Position numbers and translations under genes: made by a program. A stretch of DNA of 64,000 nucleotides. Source: Cristatella mucedo. Lineage: Eukaryota > Bryozoa > Phylactolaemata > Cristatellidae. The stretch lies in NCBI GenBank assembly GCA_009760855.2, contig WPIO01000005.1, positions 1,224,501-1,288,500 of the forward strand. The letters are read 5' to 3'. Shown here piece by piece: positions 10,276-21,496 of the stretch. A model generated the notes under the pieces. The model had not been told where the DNA came from. It did not search any database and worked only from the letters and a program-made list of their open reading frames with translations. Numbering within the stretch: the first letter of the stretch is position 1; each line of letters begins with the position of its first letter.

Positions 10276-10689
10276 GAGTGGTGTCCTTCTCAGCAGCTTG
10301 GATGTTGGATGGACATTCGATATTCGACATACGAAATGCCCCGTAGAACGTGCTTGCACTCTTGAAAATTCCTGCTTTGATCTTGAATGAAACTCGCGTG
10401 AAAACTGGAAAATGAAAACTAGCGTGAAAAGATCCATTGACTTACATCGGGTTTAGTTAAAAAGTGAGAGGTGTGAAACTTGTAGGTGTACCGAAGAGGC
10501 TACATGGCCTTGACCTCTGCTGGACCAACTTGAAGCAACGTTCGCAGGACAGCTTATGCCCCTACATGCCTTCTCAGCCCGCATGGTCGACCGCAACAGG
10601 CAAGAGCAAGGCTTTTACCCCTTGGCTTGACTGTGAATGGATGAATGCCTCTGAATGCATGAGAGTCCACTAGTGGAGGAGCCATGCGA

Positions 10690-11800
10690 CAGTTTGCTAC
10701 ACTCTCCACTTTGCAGGTTTCATTCTCCTCACCTCCCCACCGAGAGTTCTGGATATATAGCTTCACGATTCGTTCCCTAGTGCCGTGCATCTTGCCTCGG
10801 CTGCTCTACGCTGCTTCGCTTGGCTCGCACATCACGTGCCTGATCACGTGCCCGAGTACTATGCGGAGCTGCTCAAGCTTGCTCTCTCTTATCTCCTCCT
10901 GCTCTTCCCCCTCCCTTTACCCCTCCTCCCTCCAGACTATTCCCTCTCGGCAGAACCATTCCAAGGATGCATACAGTGCAGCTCCAGCAGCAGCAGGGTC
11001 GTCTGCTCGTTGGCACACACACCGAGCTGGAGTATTTTGCCAGCAGCCGGACACAGATGGCCACAGTTGCAGCAACTACCTTTGTGACGCTGACGTAAAC
11101 CTGCAAGTTTTAGTCGTTGGCCGCGTGCTTTCACCCGGCCTTCGCTGGCCGGCCGGTCTTGCATTCGGGCCAGGACGAGCAGCAGCAGCAGCAGCAGCAG
11201 ATGCCTGCCTTCTGTTGCCCACTGGTGATTAGCGCCAGTTTGAGGTTGGGATGTGCTGCTGGAAGTCGTTGCAGCACGAAGAAACCTCAGTTTGACGGCG
11301 ATACAGATCTCTGACAGATTTACCAAGTGATGCTTTCGTAGCAAGACTGGCAGACACTCCGCTCGATCGGCAGCTCGATCGATGAGCTCCGGTCTGTAAG
11401 ACCACCATCGCGCCAGAGGATCATCAATCACGGAACTACAGTGCCTAGGTCTGTGCCGAAAGGCCATCCACATCTGCCAATGAGAATGCGTCTGCATTCC
11501 GAGGTATTTATCTTCTTCTGATCGAATCAGCTGGGCTGAATCGTGCTGATGCTGCTGCATGACTTGTGGCCAGGCAGGTTGTGGCAGTGGATGCTGGTTA
11601 TATTCAGCTATGGAGGCCGTGCTACAACGGTGCTGTTGACTCCGAGGAATTAGCATCCATCTACTACCCCACCCAGTCTGCTGATGTAGCCTTTGCTCAA
11701 GCCTGCATCGCCCTTGTGAATGCGTGTAGTGCCGACAGCAGTCGACCATGCTCAGCAGTCAGTCTGAGACCCTCCTTCTTATACACATGCATTTATATTG
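10690..11800. other. Unrecognised interval with long open frames on both strands
   Basis: A minus-strand frame is open for 270 codons (11749 to 10937) and a plus-strand frame for 182 codons (10684-11232). Neither shows a domain, signal peptide or repeat pattern I know. A long pyrimidine tract at about 10880-10934 ending in ccctccag looks like a strong plus-strand acceptor, so a small plus-strand exon from 10936 is possible. Short CAG/CTG runs at 10988 and 11177 help keep the frames open. I cannot say whether either frame is used. Confidence 0.25.
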
Positions 11801-12700
11801 AGTAGAGAGAATGGTTTAGTATTTACAGGGTATTTTAACTCGGGTCAAACCACCTTTGAACCCACCGAGAACGTGCATCACTAACAGTGGAGTTTCAAAA
11901 TATGAGACCCGTCACTTTACTGGTAGCCAACCCACCAATGTGATCGTTGCGATGATAGCAGGGAGTCCCCCGTTCACATTTTCATGCCGGGCAACTTTAG
12001 TCGGCAAACGGTTTAAGTCAATCGACAACTCTCTTTGCATCACTGGATCCTTTGCAGGCTATTGCAAGCGTGGACAAAAAGCAAATTCGTTTTTGGAAGA
12101 TGATGGCATAGGGACATCGGGCGTGGCAATATTTAGTGTAGGGGCCTGTGATAACAGGTGCTGCAATGGCAATGACCACAATAACGTGGACCTCGAATGA
12201 GCAACCTAGGCTTAAGGCATCTATCCGTGGCGTATTGGTAGCTTTTTGCAACATACAAGTTATAGGAGCTGCAGTAGACAGCAGGATAGCCAAGCCCAAG
12301 AGAAACATTTTTTGAGGCAAAGACTTAAAATGCAGTCCTCTGTGGTTCATAGTCTTAATGTTTTACATTTGTCTATTGCTATTGACACCCCCTGCCTCAG
12401 CAATTGTGGGAAGACAATTCACCTTCATAAGTCTGTTGGAGAAAATTCGTTGTTACGTTACTCGACGGTAAAGATGCTCGGAGACTCTCCTGCAAGGTGA
12501 GAGTAGTGCCATTGGTTTTGCAAGGTGGTGGGGGTGTGCTCCTAGGAGGAGGCAGAATAGCAGGGCAAAGATATTGCAGAAGTTCGGTATTAGTGCTCAG
12601 CAAGTTCTCAGCCTCTTCCCACTTGCAGCTCCAAGAAAAGTGGCAGCCCGATCTTGACGTTTGAGGTATATATGAACTGGTGGCTGGACGAATAACTAGA

Positions 12701-12870
12701 GGCCGTGATAGCACAGCACATGAGCTGAGGTGCTCGGCCATAACCGTCGGGAGTCGTGGGTTCGAATCCTGCCGTACGCGATCCTTCATTGCCAACTGCA
12801 AGTGGCGGTGTAGCCGTCAGTGTAGCCCTTCTGCCTCTGTATAATGAGGCTGTTAAATCAACTAATATTA
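12701..12870 (+). mobile_element. SINE family S1, near full length
   Basis: Head with a B-box-like GGGTTCGAATCC, body 'gatccttcattgccaactg' and 'caagtggcggtgtagccgt', tail 'gaggctgttaaatcaacta'. It matches the S1 copies at 25598 and 14945 in order and spacing. Confidence 0.7.
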
Positions 12871-13079
12871 TAAGAACTCGATGAATAAACAAATAATGGA
12901 AATACATAGGAATAACAAAACTTGACCATATCCAGCACATAGCCGAAAGTAATGGTTGCATTGCTTGGAATAAGTAAGTTTTACGAGAAATTACACCTTT
13001 GCAGCTTACCTTGTCAACAGGTCAAGACAACTTCCATAGAGTTGGACCTATGCTGCTCACTATCATTGAAGCAAAATGA

Positions 13080-13152
13080 TGTTTCCACCCAGGATCGAAC
13101 TGGGGACCTTCTGCGTGTTAGGCAGATGTGATAACCGCTACACCATGGAAAC
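13080..13152 (-). tRNA. tRNA-Val (AAC)
   Basis: On the minus strand the gene runs from GTTTCCA (13152) to TGGAAAC (13081), a perfect 7-bp acceptor stem, with discriminator A at 13080. The anticodon stem TCTGC/GCAGA closes the loop CTAACAC, with anticodon AAC at 13119-13117. The T arm has GTTCGATCC and the A box reads TGGTGTAGCGG. A TTTT run for RNA polymerase III termination follows within about 6 nt of the 3' end. There is no intron, and it differs from the worn tRNA-like SINE heads by having all stems intact. Confidence 0.93.
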
Positions 13153-13393
13153 CGTACACTATCGATGAGGCTTAACTTTAATTAGTACTTTATCGATTTG
13201 ACCCTGAATCTTTTATCGAAAGGCAAAATTCTGGCGTGCAGAAAACGCCGTTTGGTGAGTCACAACTGCATCGACAGTAGCACGACCTTCATCGCTCCGT
13301 GCGAGTGGAGGTTAGCCAGCGCTGACACCAAGCGCAGTTGCGACGGTTTTCTTGCTCTAGTATTGGTCCTTTTAGTTTAAGGTTGCAGAAATT

Positions 13394-14200
13394 GTGTATA
13401 TAAGCATTTGCGAAATTACCCCTAGCGGTGACCGCAGAGGGAAATGGGTGTTTTTATGCGAGCGTGACGACAGAGCACGGTTGATCGGTCGTTTTTGGAC
13501 ATTTTCGTTGTTCATCAATCCTCCTTTAATCAGATCGGCGGAAAACCGACGGAAATCCGACGGAATGGAGGCCGACTGCGTAAGCTTAGCTTTCGAGCTT
13601 TCGAAGGTGCCGCTCGCGACGCGCGAGCGACTGCCGCACTTCCGCACCACTCGCTGCGGTTTCGCCGTCGACGTGCGCTCCAAAGCGTGCTCTCCCGAAC
13701 ATTGCTCTTGGGCCATTCGCGATGAGGTAACGAAAGGCTTTCGCGGAGTTAACACATAGTCTGGTGGCAATTGCAGGCGGTGTGGCGGTGGAGGGTGAGC
13801 AGGCACTCGCGCAGTAGTAGCGGGCGGGACCGAAGTATGCTGAGCTGCCCAGTCACGTGCGAGCTGCAGGCAGCCGTGTACTTCCACGTGCGGATCGATT
13901 GAGCGGCGTCACGTGGGTGACTCTTCGATGGCTGCAGTAGGCGTCGTGTCGAATGCTCCAAAGTAGACGAGGAAGAGAGGAGAGGCTGGCGTCTGCACGT
14001 GCAGGCGGACTTGCTGAAAGCGAACAGCCTGTGGCGAGGGTGGTGTTTCGCGCGCTGCAATCGATCGGCCCGAGTGGGCGGGCAGCCAGCCAACTGAAGG
14101 CTCGGCACGTCGATGTTAGGGTTGCGAAAGAGTGGACCCCTGCGGCTTGCATTCTGGGAACTGGACTCTGGCTCTGGCGGCTTGGGTGATTCACACATCG
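13394..14200. promoter_or_regulatory. CpG-rich promoter candidate with four CACGTG boxes
   Basis: CACGTG occurs at 13854, 13885, 13910 and 13996, four times in 148 bp; two of them are in a GTCACGTG context (E-box/CLEAR type, bound by bHLH-zip factors). The surroundings are CpG-rich, and frames are open on both strands: plus 13394-13759, minus 13887-13372 and minus 14212-13853. I recognise none of the products. A plus-strand frame from an ATG at 13565 meets a possible donor, gatgag|gtaacg, at about 13726. This looks like a CpG-island promoter whose gene I cannot resolve. Confidence 0.35.
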
Positions 14201-14308
14201 GTAACAACGCAACTTTGAAAGCCGTGGCTGGGCCAGGCGGGGCAGGAAAAGGGGGAAATGTACCCCCTTACATCAGGGCACCGACTTGGCTGCCCTCTAT
14301 TCTAACGC

Positions 14309-14640
14309 ACTTATCTTCCGTATGTAACTCCACAAAGCCACAAAGACTATGTGGGTGTTACTCGGGAGAGCTTTCTATTGTGCACTCACAGCCTTATGCG
14401 GCTGTCGGCACGCACACGGTAGCCAACAGACTTCGTTAATCTCACGCAATAAAGAGAAAGTGAGAAGCATAGCTGAGTCGGGATGGCAGTCGAGGAAGTG
14501 ACGTAGCGTGGGAATGGCCGCTTAGGAAAGCTGGAACTGATGTTGCCTCGATCGGCAGCAGGAGAATATCTGTCGTTGCATAAGAACTGCGGAGGCGAGT
14601 TCCACAGTCTAGGACCTGCAGAGAATCAGTTTCTGCAACC
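14309..14640 (-). mobile_element. Family-3 LINE 3' end (antisense)
   Basis: Begins with 'gtaactccacaaagccaca' and 'gtgggtgttac', the complement of the family-3 tail found at about 60040, and runs into the complement of its ORF C-terminus (RLWNS-type block at 'gagttccacagtctaggacc'). The end is 5'-truncated and the frame is broken. Confidence 0.65.
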
Positions 14641-14736
14641 TGCCTACTCCCTCCAACTGTTACCAAGAACGAAATTATGTCTCAATTCCACTCGACGAGT
14701 GCTGCGAGTGCCCGTAGCCGCTTTTGCAATTAGCGC

Positions 14737-14817
14737 AGCGTCCGGCCACTAATGTATTCACCACCGGCAGCAGGTGGTTGGGCAGTTTACTCGGTGCAGC
14801 GTCCGGCCTCTGATGTA
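14737..14817. repeat. Short direct repeat, 59 bp apart
   Basis: 'gcagcgtccggccactaatg' at 14737 recurs as 'gcagcgtccggcctctgatg' at 14796. AATAAA at 14846 and flanking words suggest this could be part of a degraded LTR, but no paired LTR or coding region was found. Confidence 0.4.
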
Positions 14818-14944
14818 GGGATGCTCGATGCACGCGTGAGAGCAATAAACTGTCTCTTTTACCGTTCACGGCCACGCCGGTGCCTGTAACCACCGAGTTC
14901 GCGTCGAATGCACCCTACGAGTTATTGAGAGCTATAACCTTTCA

Positions 14945-15150
14945 CTAATTGCGGGTCTAAAAAAATACTAAGCTGATTGAACAGCCTCCTTTTGTCTTGT
15001 GGCGGAAGAGCCGATTGAGGCGATCGCCACCGCTTGCAGCGAGAAAATGCCAGATCGCCAAGCGCAGGATACGAGCCATCGTACGGCATCGGAGCCGACG
15101 TCGCGAAAAGCAACCGCCTCACCTAGCGAGCCATCGCGGCTGGCCTCGGC
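14945..15150 (-). mobile_element. SINE family S1, near full length
   Basis: Read on the minus strand it starts with a tRNA-like head ('gcgatggctcgctaggtgag'), has a worn B box ('gatggctcgtatcc') and the S1 body 'gctgcaagcggtggcgatcg', and ends 'gaggctgttcaatcagctta'. It lies inside the CpG-rich region. Confidence 0.6.
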
Positions 15151-16050
15151 TACGTGAAAACCTTGCGAGTCTTGCTCGCGAGTATCGCCGGTCTCGTGTT
15201 ATCGCTCCCTGGATGAAAATCCGTGCTCCGCCAGCGTTCAAAGGGCTCGCGGTGACTTCTCTCGCCGCCCGCCTGTTGTGTGCGCTCAGACGAGCACGAA
15301 GAGTTGTTGCTCTTTAAAAGGTTCATAAAAGCGGACACGTGCACGTCCAACGACTTTCTACGTCGGTTGAAAATGTGCGGCGGGGCGCGGGGGCTGGCTG
15401 CCCGGGCATCGTGCGTGCGCTCATCGCGCGGCTCCACCGCGTCGGCTCCACCGCTGGCGACGACTGAAGAGCGCGCGCGCGCGTCGCCGCGATCGACAGC
15501 GGATTTCCGCGCGGATCGCACGTTCAATGACCGTTAGATATTTCGCGGATTCGCTTCAGTATTTAAGTCTTTCTTCGCTCGAATCGGAGCGCGTGCGTGC
15601 AGCGTGGACGGACATTCGCGACGCCGACTGCGAATCGGATACTTTTTTAGAGGAATTGATGCGATCGATTGGAGCAAATAGCGCTAGCTGCATATGCCCA
15701 GCCATCGGAGGCAGCGGGGTGAGAGAGAGAGAGAGGCGAGCAGCAGAGAAAGCCGATGAGCGTCACGCTTGCTGCGCGAGCCCTAGAAATGCGCGCCATT
15801 TAGTTTGGTAAAACGTAACGCAAGAGACTGAAGAGGAGGCTGCGCTGGACGCGCAACGGGCGGCGGAAGCTCGGCAAATGCGCGACGACGACTTGCCTAC
15901 GCGCAAGTCTAGTACGAGAACGAGTCTCTGGTACGAGAGACGCCGTACGAGTCTCTGGTACGAGACGGCGGTGAAGTTTGTGAGCCTGGCGCTTCCTGGC
16001 TTGACGCGAATACGCAACTCAATTATGAGGTTGCTGTCAACATCGCGATA
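15150..16050 (+). other. CpG-rich open region, unassigned possible first exon(s)
   Basis: A plus-strand frame from ATG 15527 runs 94 codons (TVRYFADSLQYLSLSS..., then an acidic DADCESDTFLEELM stretch) to a TAA at 15809. The same frame reopens immediately and stays open to about 16048 with charged, coding-like composition, including ETEEEAALDAQRAAEARQ and a duplicated RTSLWYE. A possible donor ggg|gtgaga lies at 15719. Upstream, a second CpG-rich stretch holds (GC)n at 15471. I recognise no family. It may be an unknown gene's 5' end or only GC-biased sequence. Confidence 0.25.
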
Positions 16051-16359
16051 GACAACCGAGCGAAAGTAGGCGCGAGTAACACTTGACTAATCGGAGCGTG
16101 AGAACATAGTGCAGCCTCGCTGTTGTGCTCCTGTGATGAGCACTGAATATGAGCGTAGTCTTTCTCTCGGTTTCGCTGCGGAGACGACTCGTGACAGCGC
16201 ATTCAAGTTTTGCTTGCAACAAAGGAGCTTCTACTTCTGGAAGACGAAGGCACAATGCGTCATCATAGCCATCAGTAATCTACGTCAAAATATTACATGT
16301 TGATTAATACTGTCAAAGTAGTCAACGTCAAACTCGTTCGATCCTTCTGATTTTCCTGC

Positions 16360-16460
16360 GGTGGGCGATCCTTTATCGCCCACTGCAAGCGGCGGCGATA
16401 GCCGTAAAGGCTCTTCTGTTGCTATACACAAGAGGCTGCTTAATCAGCTAGGATTTATTT
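16360..16460 (+). mobile_element. SINE family S1, body and tail
   Basis: 'gatcctttatcgcccactgc', then 'gcggcgatagccgtaaaggc', then 'gaggctgcttaatcagcta'. The tRNA head is missing. Confidence 0.65.
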
Positions 16461-16541
16461 TCGAGCAAGGCCACCAGGTCAAAGCGAAAAGATACCCTTT
16501 CGTTTTTAAGTCATCACAGACATTGCGTCAAATGAGCTCAA

Positions 16542-17108
16542 TATAATAATAATAATAATATTGCACTTGATAAAGCGCCCTCAGAGAACTTAATCTCTTT
16601 CTAGGCGCTTTACATTTGCTGCAAAGTGATACGCAATAGAATAGTAAGTAAAATCATGCTTGAAAAACAAACAAAATGAATAACATGGTTAGGGGTTACA
16701 TGCACTGGGTCAGCATGCAAATGTGGTTAGTGGCAGCATGAACAGTGTCAGCACGCATAAGCACATCGAGGACGAATCACAAGGACCCACTAAATGCTGT
16801 CCTAAATAGGTATGTTTTTAAGTTTCTTTTAAATGTGGTCAGGTCAGGGGATGTTCTGATGCAGGTCGGGAGGGAGTTCCAGGCTGTGGGAGCATACGAG
16901 CTAAATGCACGGTCTCCAAAGGATTTAAGGTTTGTACGAGGTATTTCTAGACTGTTGGATTCCGAAAAGCGAGTGGTACGATGCTTTGCCTGATGGGGTA
17001 GTATCTCTGAAAGATAGGCTGGAGCCATAGAATGAAGAGACCTAAAAGTGAGCGACAAAACCTTGAAGTCAATCCGTTGCTTGACTGGTAACCAGTGCAG
17101 GTCGCTCA
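16542..17108 (-). mobile_element. Family-1 LINE 3' end with ORF2 C-terminus
   Basis: (ATA)n, hairpin tail, 3' UTR and the last about 110 codons of ORF2 on the minus strand: [20 protein letters not shown] through SYAPTAWNSLPTCIRTSPDL to a stop after FSGSL. The frame is intact over this part. The 5' truncation is at about 17108, where unique AT-rich sequence begins. Confidence 0.9.
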
Positions 17109-17772
17109 AGTTCAAAACATTGCGGATAGTAAATTTATAAAACAACAAAAGCATATATAGTAAATTCATGAATTAGTTCAAAGCTATTAGAAGCAGGTTG
17201 TTCTATTCAACCATGCAATAAAAAATGTTCCGCGTCATGAAAGCAGTATTTTGAGAAATCTCAACAAGAATTTCCGTAAGTTCGTGAAAGTCATACCACA
17301 ATAAAAAATCCGGTGCAGTTCGAGATCGGATAAAATTTGACCTCTGTAAACCTAGGATGCATCTTGAATATTAAGCACAGCCGCCTATGTTTGTGGCTTA
17401 ATACCAAATTGCCTTGAACTCGAGGAATGATCATAATTCGTTTAAACAAGTAGCTAAAACATACGAGTAGGCTGAACTTTGCAACACGGTAAAGTTTCGG
17501 CCTGATGAAGTAAAATTCCTGGCCGTGACTCTGGTTGACTCCTTCAGCAAGGCTTTTGCTTCATAGTGAACCTCAAGTAGGCCCCCAAAGGAATCGTTTC
17601 AGGCGAGTGATTAGTGAGTGGCTTATCTGGTCATTATCTGTCATCTCGTGTGTCATCAGCACAACAATGCTGCCGTACTCTAATAGGAAACGAACTGAGA
17701 AAACCGTCACCACTGTCTTGGATAAGAAAAAATTATAAAAATAAATAATCAAAGTAGATATTGGCATGATTG

Positions 17773-17773
<1 letters not shown>

Positions 17774-17831
<58 letters not shown>

Positions 17832-17880
17832 CGTCTGTCTGTTTATCAGTCTGTCTGTCTCTCTATCTATCTATCTATCC
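17774..17880. repeat. (CT)n then CTGT/CTAT microsatellite
   Basis: (CT)27 is followed by tetranucleotide runs ctgt and ctat. Confidence 0.95.
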
Positions 17881-17907
17881 ATCATTATTTCTATCTATGT
17901 TTGTTGA

Positions 17908-18174
17908 AAAAGGAACCTATTTATGGCAGCCTTTAGTGGGTCCCTGTGATTCGTCCTTAATGTGCTTATGCGTGCTGACGCTGTTGCATGCTGCCACTAA
18001 CCACACTTGTATGCTGACCCTGTGCACGTCACCATGTTACTAACCATGTTGTTTATCAAGCATGATATCACTCACCATTCGATCGTGTTTCTTTTGCAGC
18101 AAATGTAAAGCGCCTAGAAAGAGATTGAGTTCTCTGAGGGCGTTTTATCAAATGTATTATTATTATTATTATAA
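17908..18174 (+). mobile_element. Family-1 LINE 3' UTR and tail
   Basis: Plus-strand copy from 'ctatttatggcagcctttag' through 'gcaaatgtaaagcgcctag' and 'agagattgagttctctgagg' to (ATT)n. The hairpin stem AGCGCC and its partner are one base short here (gggcgttt). Confidence 0.85.
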
Positions 18175-18180
18175 TTCTCC

Positions 18181-18213
18181 TGCCACAAGCCGGCTCTCTG
18201 CCGGCTTGTGGCA
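18181..18213. repeat. Perfect 14-bp hairpin, 5-base loop
   Basis: TGCCACAAGCCGGC at 18181-18194 is exactly complementary to GCCGGCTTGTGGCA at 18200-18213, with loop TCTCT. It starts within 7 bp of the end of a LINE tail. Confidence 0.9.
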
Positions 18214-19828
18214 ATCGCGACAGCTACACCAAAAAGCCAAGACGAACCACGATGCTTGTGTCCTCATGATGAGCCGTCGAGGCGTCGAAAGCCACGCACG
18301 AAGATTCTGCTGCATCGATTCAAACGATTCCGCTGCATCAACCGGCCTCCTGTTGCTATGCATAATCTGTCTGCTACGCATGTAAAAATGTCCAAGGAAT
18401 GATACGCTTTTTCCACAGTTCCAAGCTGCCTACGCTCGTCCTCCTCGCTAGCCGCGAGCCACGAAACGTGACAGGGCAAAAGGCGGGAGCTTGTGCGTCG
18501 TCCAAGACAATCGCTGAAGGCAATAGTACAGAAGCCCACCGGGCTGCCTGATTGCTGCAAAGTTTGGAAATGACTAGCAGAATTTTAGCGAAAAGTGAAC
18601 GCAATTTCTAGACTAGTCAATAGGAGCTGGTGAAGAAAGATAAAAGTGTTCATTAATATACTCTCAGTGCTGCACTTCACAGCCACGTTCAGTGGTAGTG
18701 CTATTTTCATAAAGGGGAAGACCCGAAAAATGTTCACGTAGGCAGTGCGAAACACGCAACGAAGTAATGATCAAAGCGCAAAATCATCGGGTTTATTCAT
18801 CATAAACTTGGTGGTTGCTCATCGAGTGGAATTAAGACATTTCGTCGTCAGCGACGGTCGGTGGTGGGAATAGAGGAGTAGTTAGCCCAGTTTGCTGCCT
18901 GCTGTAAGGGGAGGCAAATAAACGCCACCTCTGCCCCCTGACACCTCTGCCCCCTGACACCTCTGCCCCCTGACACCTCTGCCCCCTGACACCTCTGCCA
19001 CTGGCCGCTGGCTCATCGGTAGTAAGCTCAGCCATACACTTCCTTCGAGTTAGTTGGTTCAACAGAAAAAGGAGAAAAAGCGACATGAAATTATACGGGT
19101 TATTCCAGAGGATCCGGTTAGAGGCCAGGTACGGCCAGCCTGACCATTTCCAGTAGCGGCCACAAATTAAATCTCGAGTTCTTTCTGAAAGGCCACGTTC
19201 CCGGATGATTGATGACTGATTGTACTAAGGGGCAATTCGGGTAACGCCGATTCGAAAGAGTTGGGCTAAAAGTGCAAGCAGTTCCTAGCAGTGGCAAGTG
19301 CTCTGCTGCCTTATATATGTTTATTTCCCTAAGACCGCCTGTCCCATGGCCAAGATGGTGGCTTAATTCAGGTGGGTAACTGCTAAAGACTCTGCTGCTC
19401 ACTCTCTGAAAGCAAGAGACCACGAAGCAAGCAGCAGCAGCAGCAGCAGCGGCGGCAGCAGCAAAATACCAACACCGTAGAAACTAACGGAGCAGAGCTC
19501 TGCAGTCTGGTTAAAGCGTTGCTATTCGGATCGCTAGAATCGATCGCCAGTTGCTTCATAATGTTCTTACACACATGCGAAATATTCAGGGCATGGGTGT
19601 TTGTGAGCAACATGGGATGCTATAAAAGTAGTCGTTTAATAATAGCCATATTAATGGGCTTGTTGGCAACCGAGACTGGTCAGCCCTCCAAACTTGCTTC
19701 ATAATGCAGGTAAACACTTCGAGTGCACACGCGAGCACACACAGCAAAAACTCGAGCTCACAAACGCGTCTCATACATGACACACACGCACGCACACACA
19801 CGTGCGAACGCTCTCCTGAGCCCGCATG

Positions 19829-19865
<37 letters not shown>

Positions 19866-21209
19866 GCGCCTGCACACATTCATATCTCATACCCAGACTA
19901 ATCTTTTAATCGCAGCAAAACAAATTGAATGGTTTTTTCTTCTTTACTGCAGTGGGTTGGCCCCTATAAGTAAGAACCTAGCTCGGATTGGCTTAGCAAG
20001 GGATTCTGGGCTCTTCGGACCGAACAGAAAGGCGTGCTGCTGACATGCCATTCAGCTTTCGTGCGATTGGCTGCCTCGAGCAAGAAAATGCCTCGCGTGT
20101 CTCAGTCGATCAATGTAGAAAGAATCAGCAGCTGCTGGAAGGTTAGAGGTTGGCAGACTTTCCATCTGTGGATTTCGCCCTGGTCAGCTAGTGGACTCGG
20201 TTTCAGCCTTCACCTACCTCCGAACAGGACGAGCCTCATTTGGGCTTATCATTCTCGTCTTCGCAGTAGCACATTCCCAAGTAGCGAGCGGTAATTTTAG
20301 AAGTCTCTGTCTTCCCCAAGTAACGCGGCAATCAGCAAAAGCGGAACCAGGATTTTCATCTACGGGCAAGACCCACAAGATCGATTGGTAGGGGGCTAGA
20401 CTAGCAAGGGAAAAAGTATAGCGCCAAATCATATTGTTTATTCGACGCGAGCTCGGCGGCCGCTCATACAGTGGAAGTAAGACATCATTTTCGTCGTTGG
20501 TGACGGTCGGGGACTGGGTGGAGGCTGCGTCTGAATAGGGGCGGCCCAGTTCGATGTCCATTTATAATGGGAGGGGGATGCCAACAGACTCCCCATACGG
20601 CCTGCTCATCCTCTTAAATTTACCAGTCAACAAAGAAAGCATAATTTTGTCCATCTGAGGTCAGTCTACAATAGCAACGCTAAGCGTTAATCTTGAAAAG
20701 ACGGAGCTTAAATGTGCATTGCGGTTCACCATTATTAGCTTAATTCTACCGCCTACTCACCTGCTTGATTGCACTGCGGACGAGCACATCTCATTTCCCG
20801 CTGCCTTAGGTCAATAGAAGAAACGAGAAGGAGACATAAATAGCACCCCATTTGGGAGTTGTATTCCTGCAAGAAAAACGAGTGATACATAACTGCGTCC
20901 ATAAATGATTGGTCAGCCACCTGCTGTCACAGTTTACGACGGTGTGCGGGAGTATTTTGCAAGATGAAGGGGTGAAGCGTAGAAGTCCACCTGGCTACTT
21001 ATTGCTGCCGACTTAGAAAGCAAGAAGCAGCCAAGAGCAGGTACCTGCATCATACCTGCTGTAGCTAGGAGCAGTCTAGCTCAGGTCAGGCAATCAAACC
21101 ATGCGGCTCCTGTTCTCAGTATGTGAGCATTCGCGAGCTGAAGAGGAGAGCAACCTCTAGATTACAAGGAGTAACATTCTAGTACCTTCTAGATACAAGG
21201 GTAAGTAAG
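18214..21209. other. Mostly unique interval with minor repeats
   Basis: No gene supported. It holds a 16-bp minisatellite (18925-19000), (CT)n at 19831-19862, a CAG-type run at 19430-19462, and two related segments at 18775-18870 and 20419-20515. A minus-strand frame at 20561-20214 (115 codons) includes PTVTNDENDVLLPLYERPPS and could be a transposon remnant; I do not recognise it. Confidence 0.5.
18925..19000. repeat. 16-bp minisatellite, 4.5 copies
   Basis: The unit is acctctgccccctgac, repeated four full times with almost no variation. Confidence 0.9.
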
Positions 21210-21496
21210 TGAAGCTAAAGACGCATCTATTTATCACAGCATTGAATGGGTCCCTGTGATTCGACCTTTATTTGCTTATGCATGCTGACACTGTGCATGC
21301 TGCCACTAACCGCGTTTGCATGCTGACCCTGTGCACCCAAGTCATCTCTGACCTTGTTACGCTTGCTGCTTGCTGTCATTAAGCCATTCGCTACCACAAA
21401 CCATTCGACTGCACAGCGTACGTAAAGTGTCTATAAAGAGATTAAGTTCTCTGAGAGCGCTCTGCAAATGTATAATAATAATAATTATTATTATAA
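21210..21496 (+). mobile_element. Family-1 LINE 3' UTR and tail, diverged
   Basis: 'gggtccctgtgattcgacc' through 'gtaaagtgtctataaagaga' and 'ttaagttctctgagagcgct' to an imperfect (ATA)n/(ATT)n. It is older than the copy at 17908. Confidence 0.8.

Noticed and set aside
10105-10437. A 110-codon minus-strand Ser/Leu-rich frame
   Set aside because: Driven by the GA microsatellite at 10213-10272.
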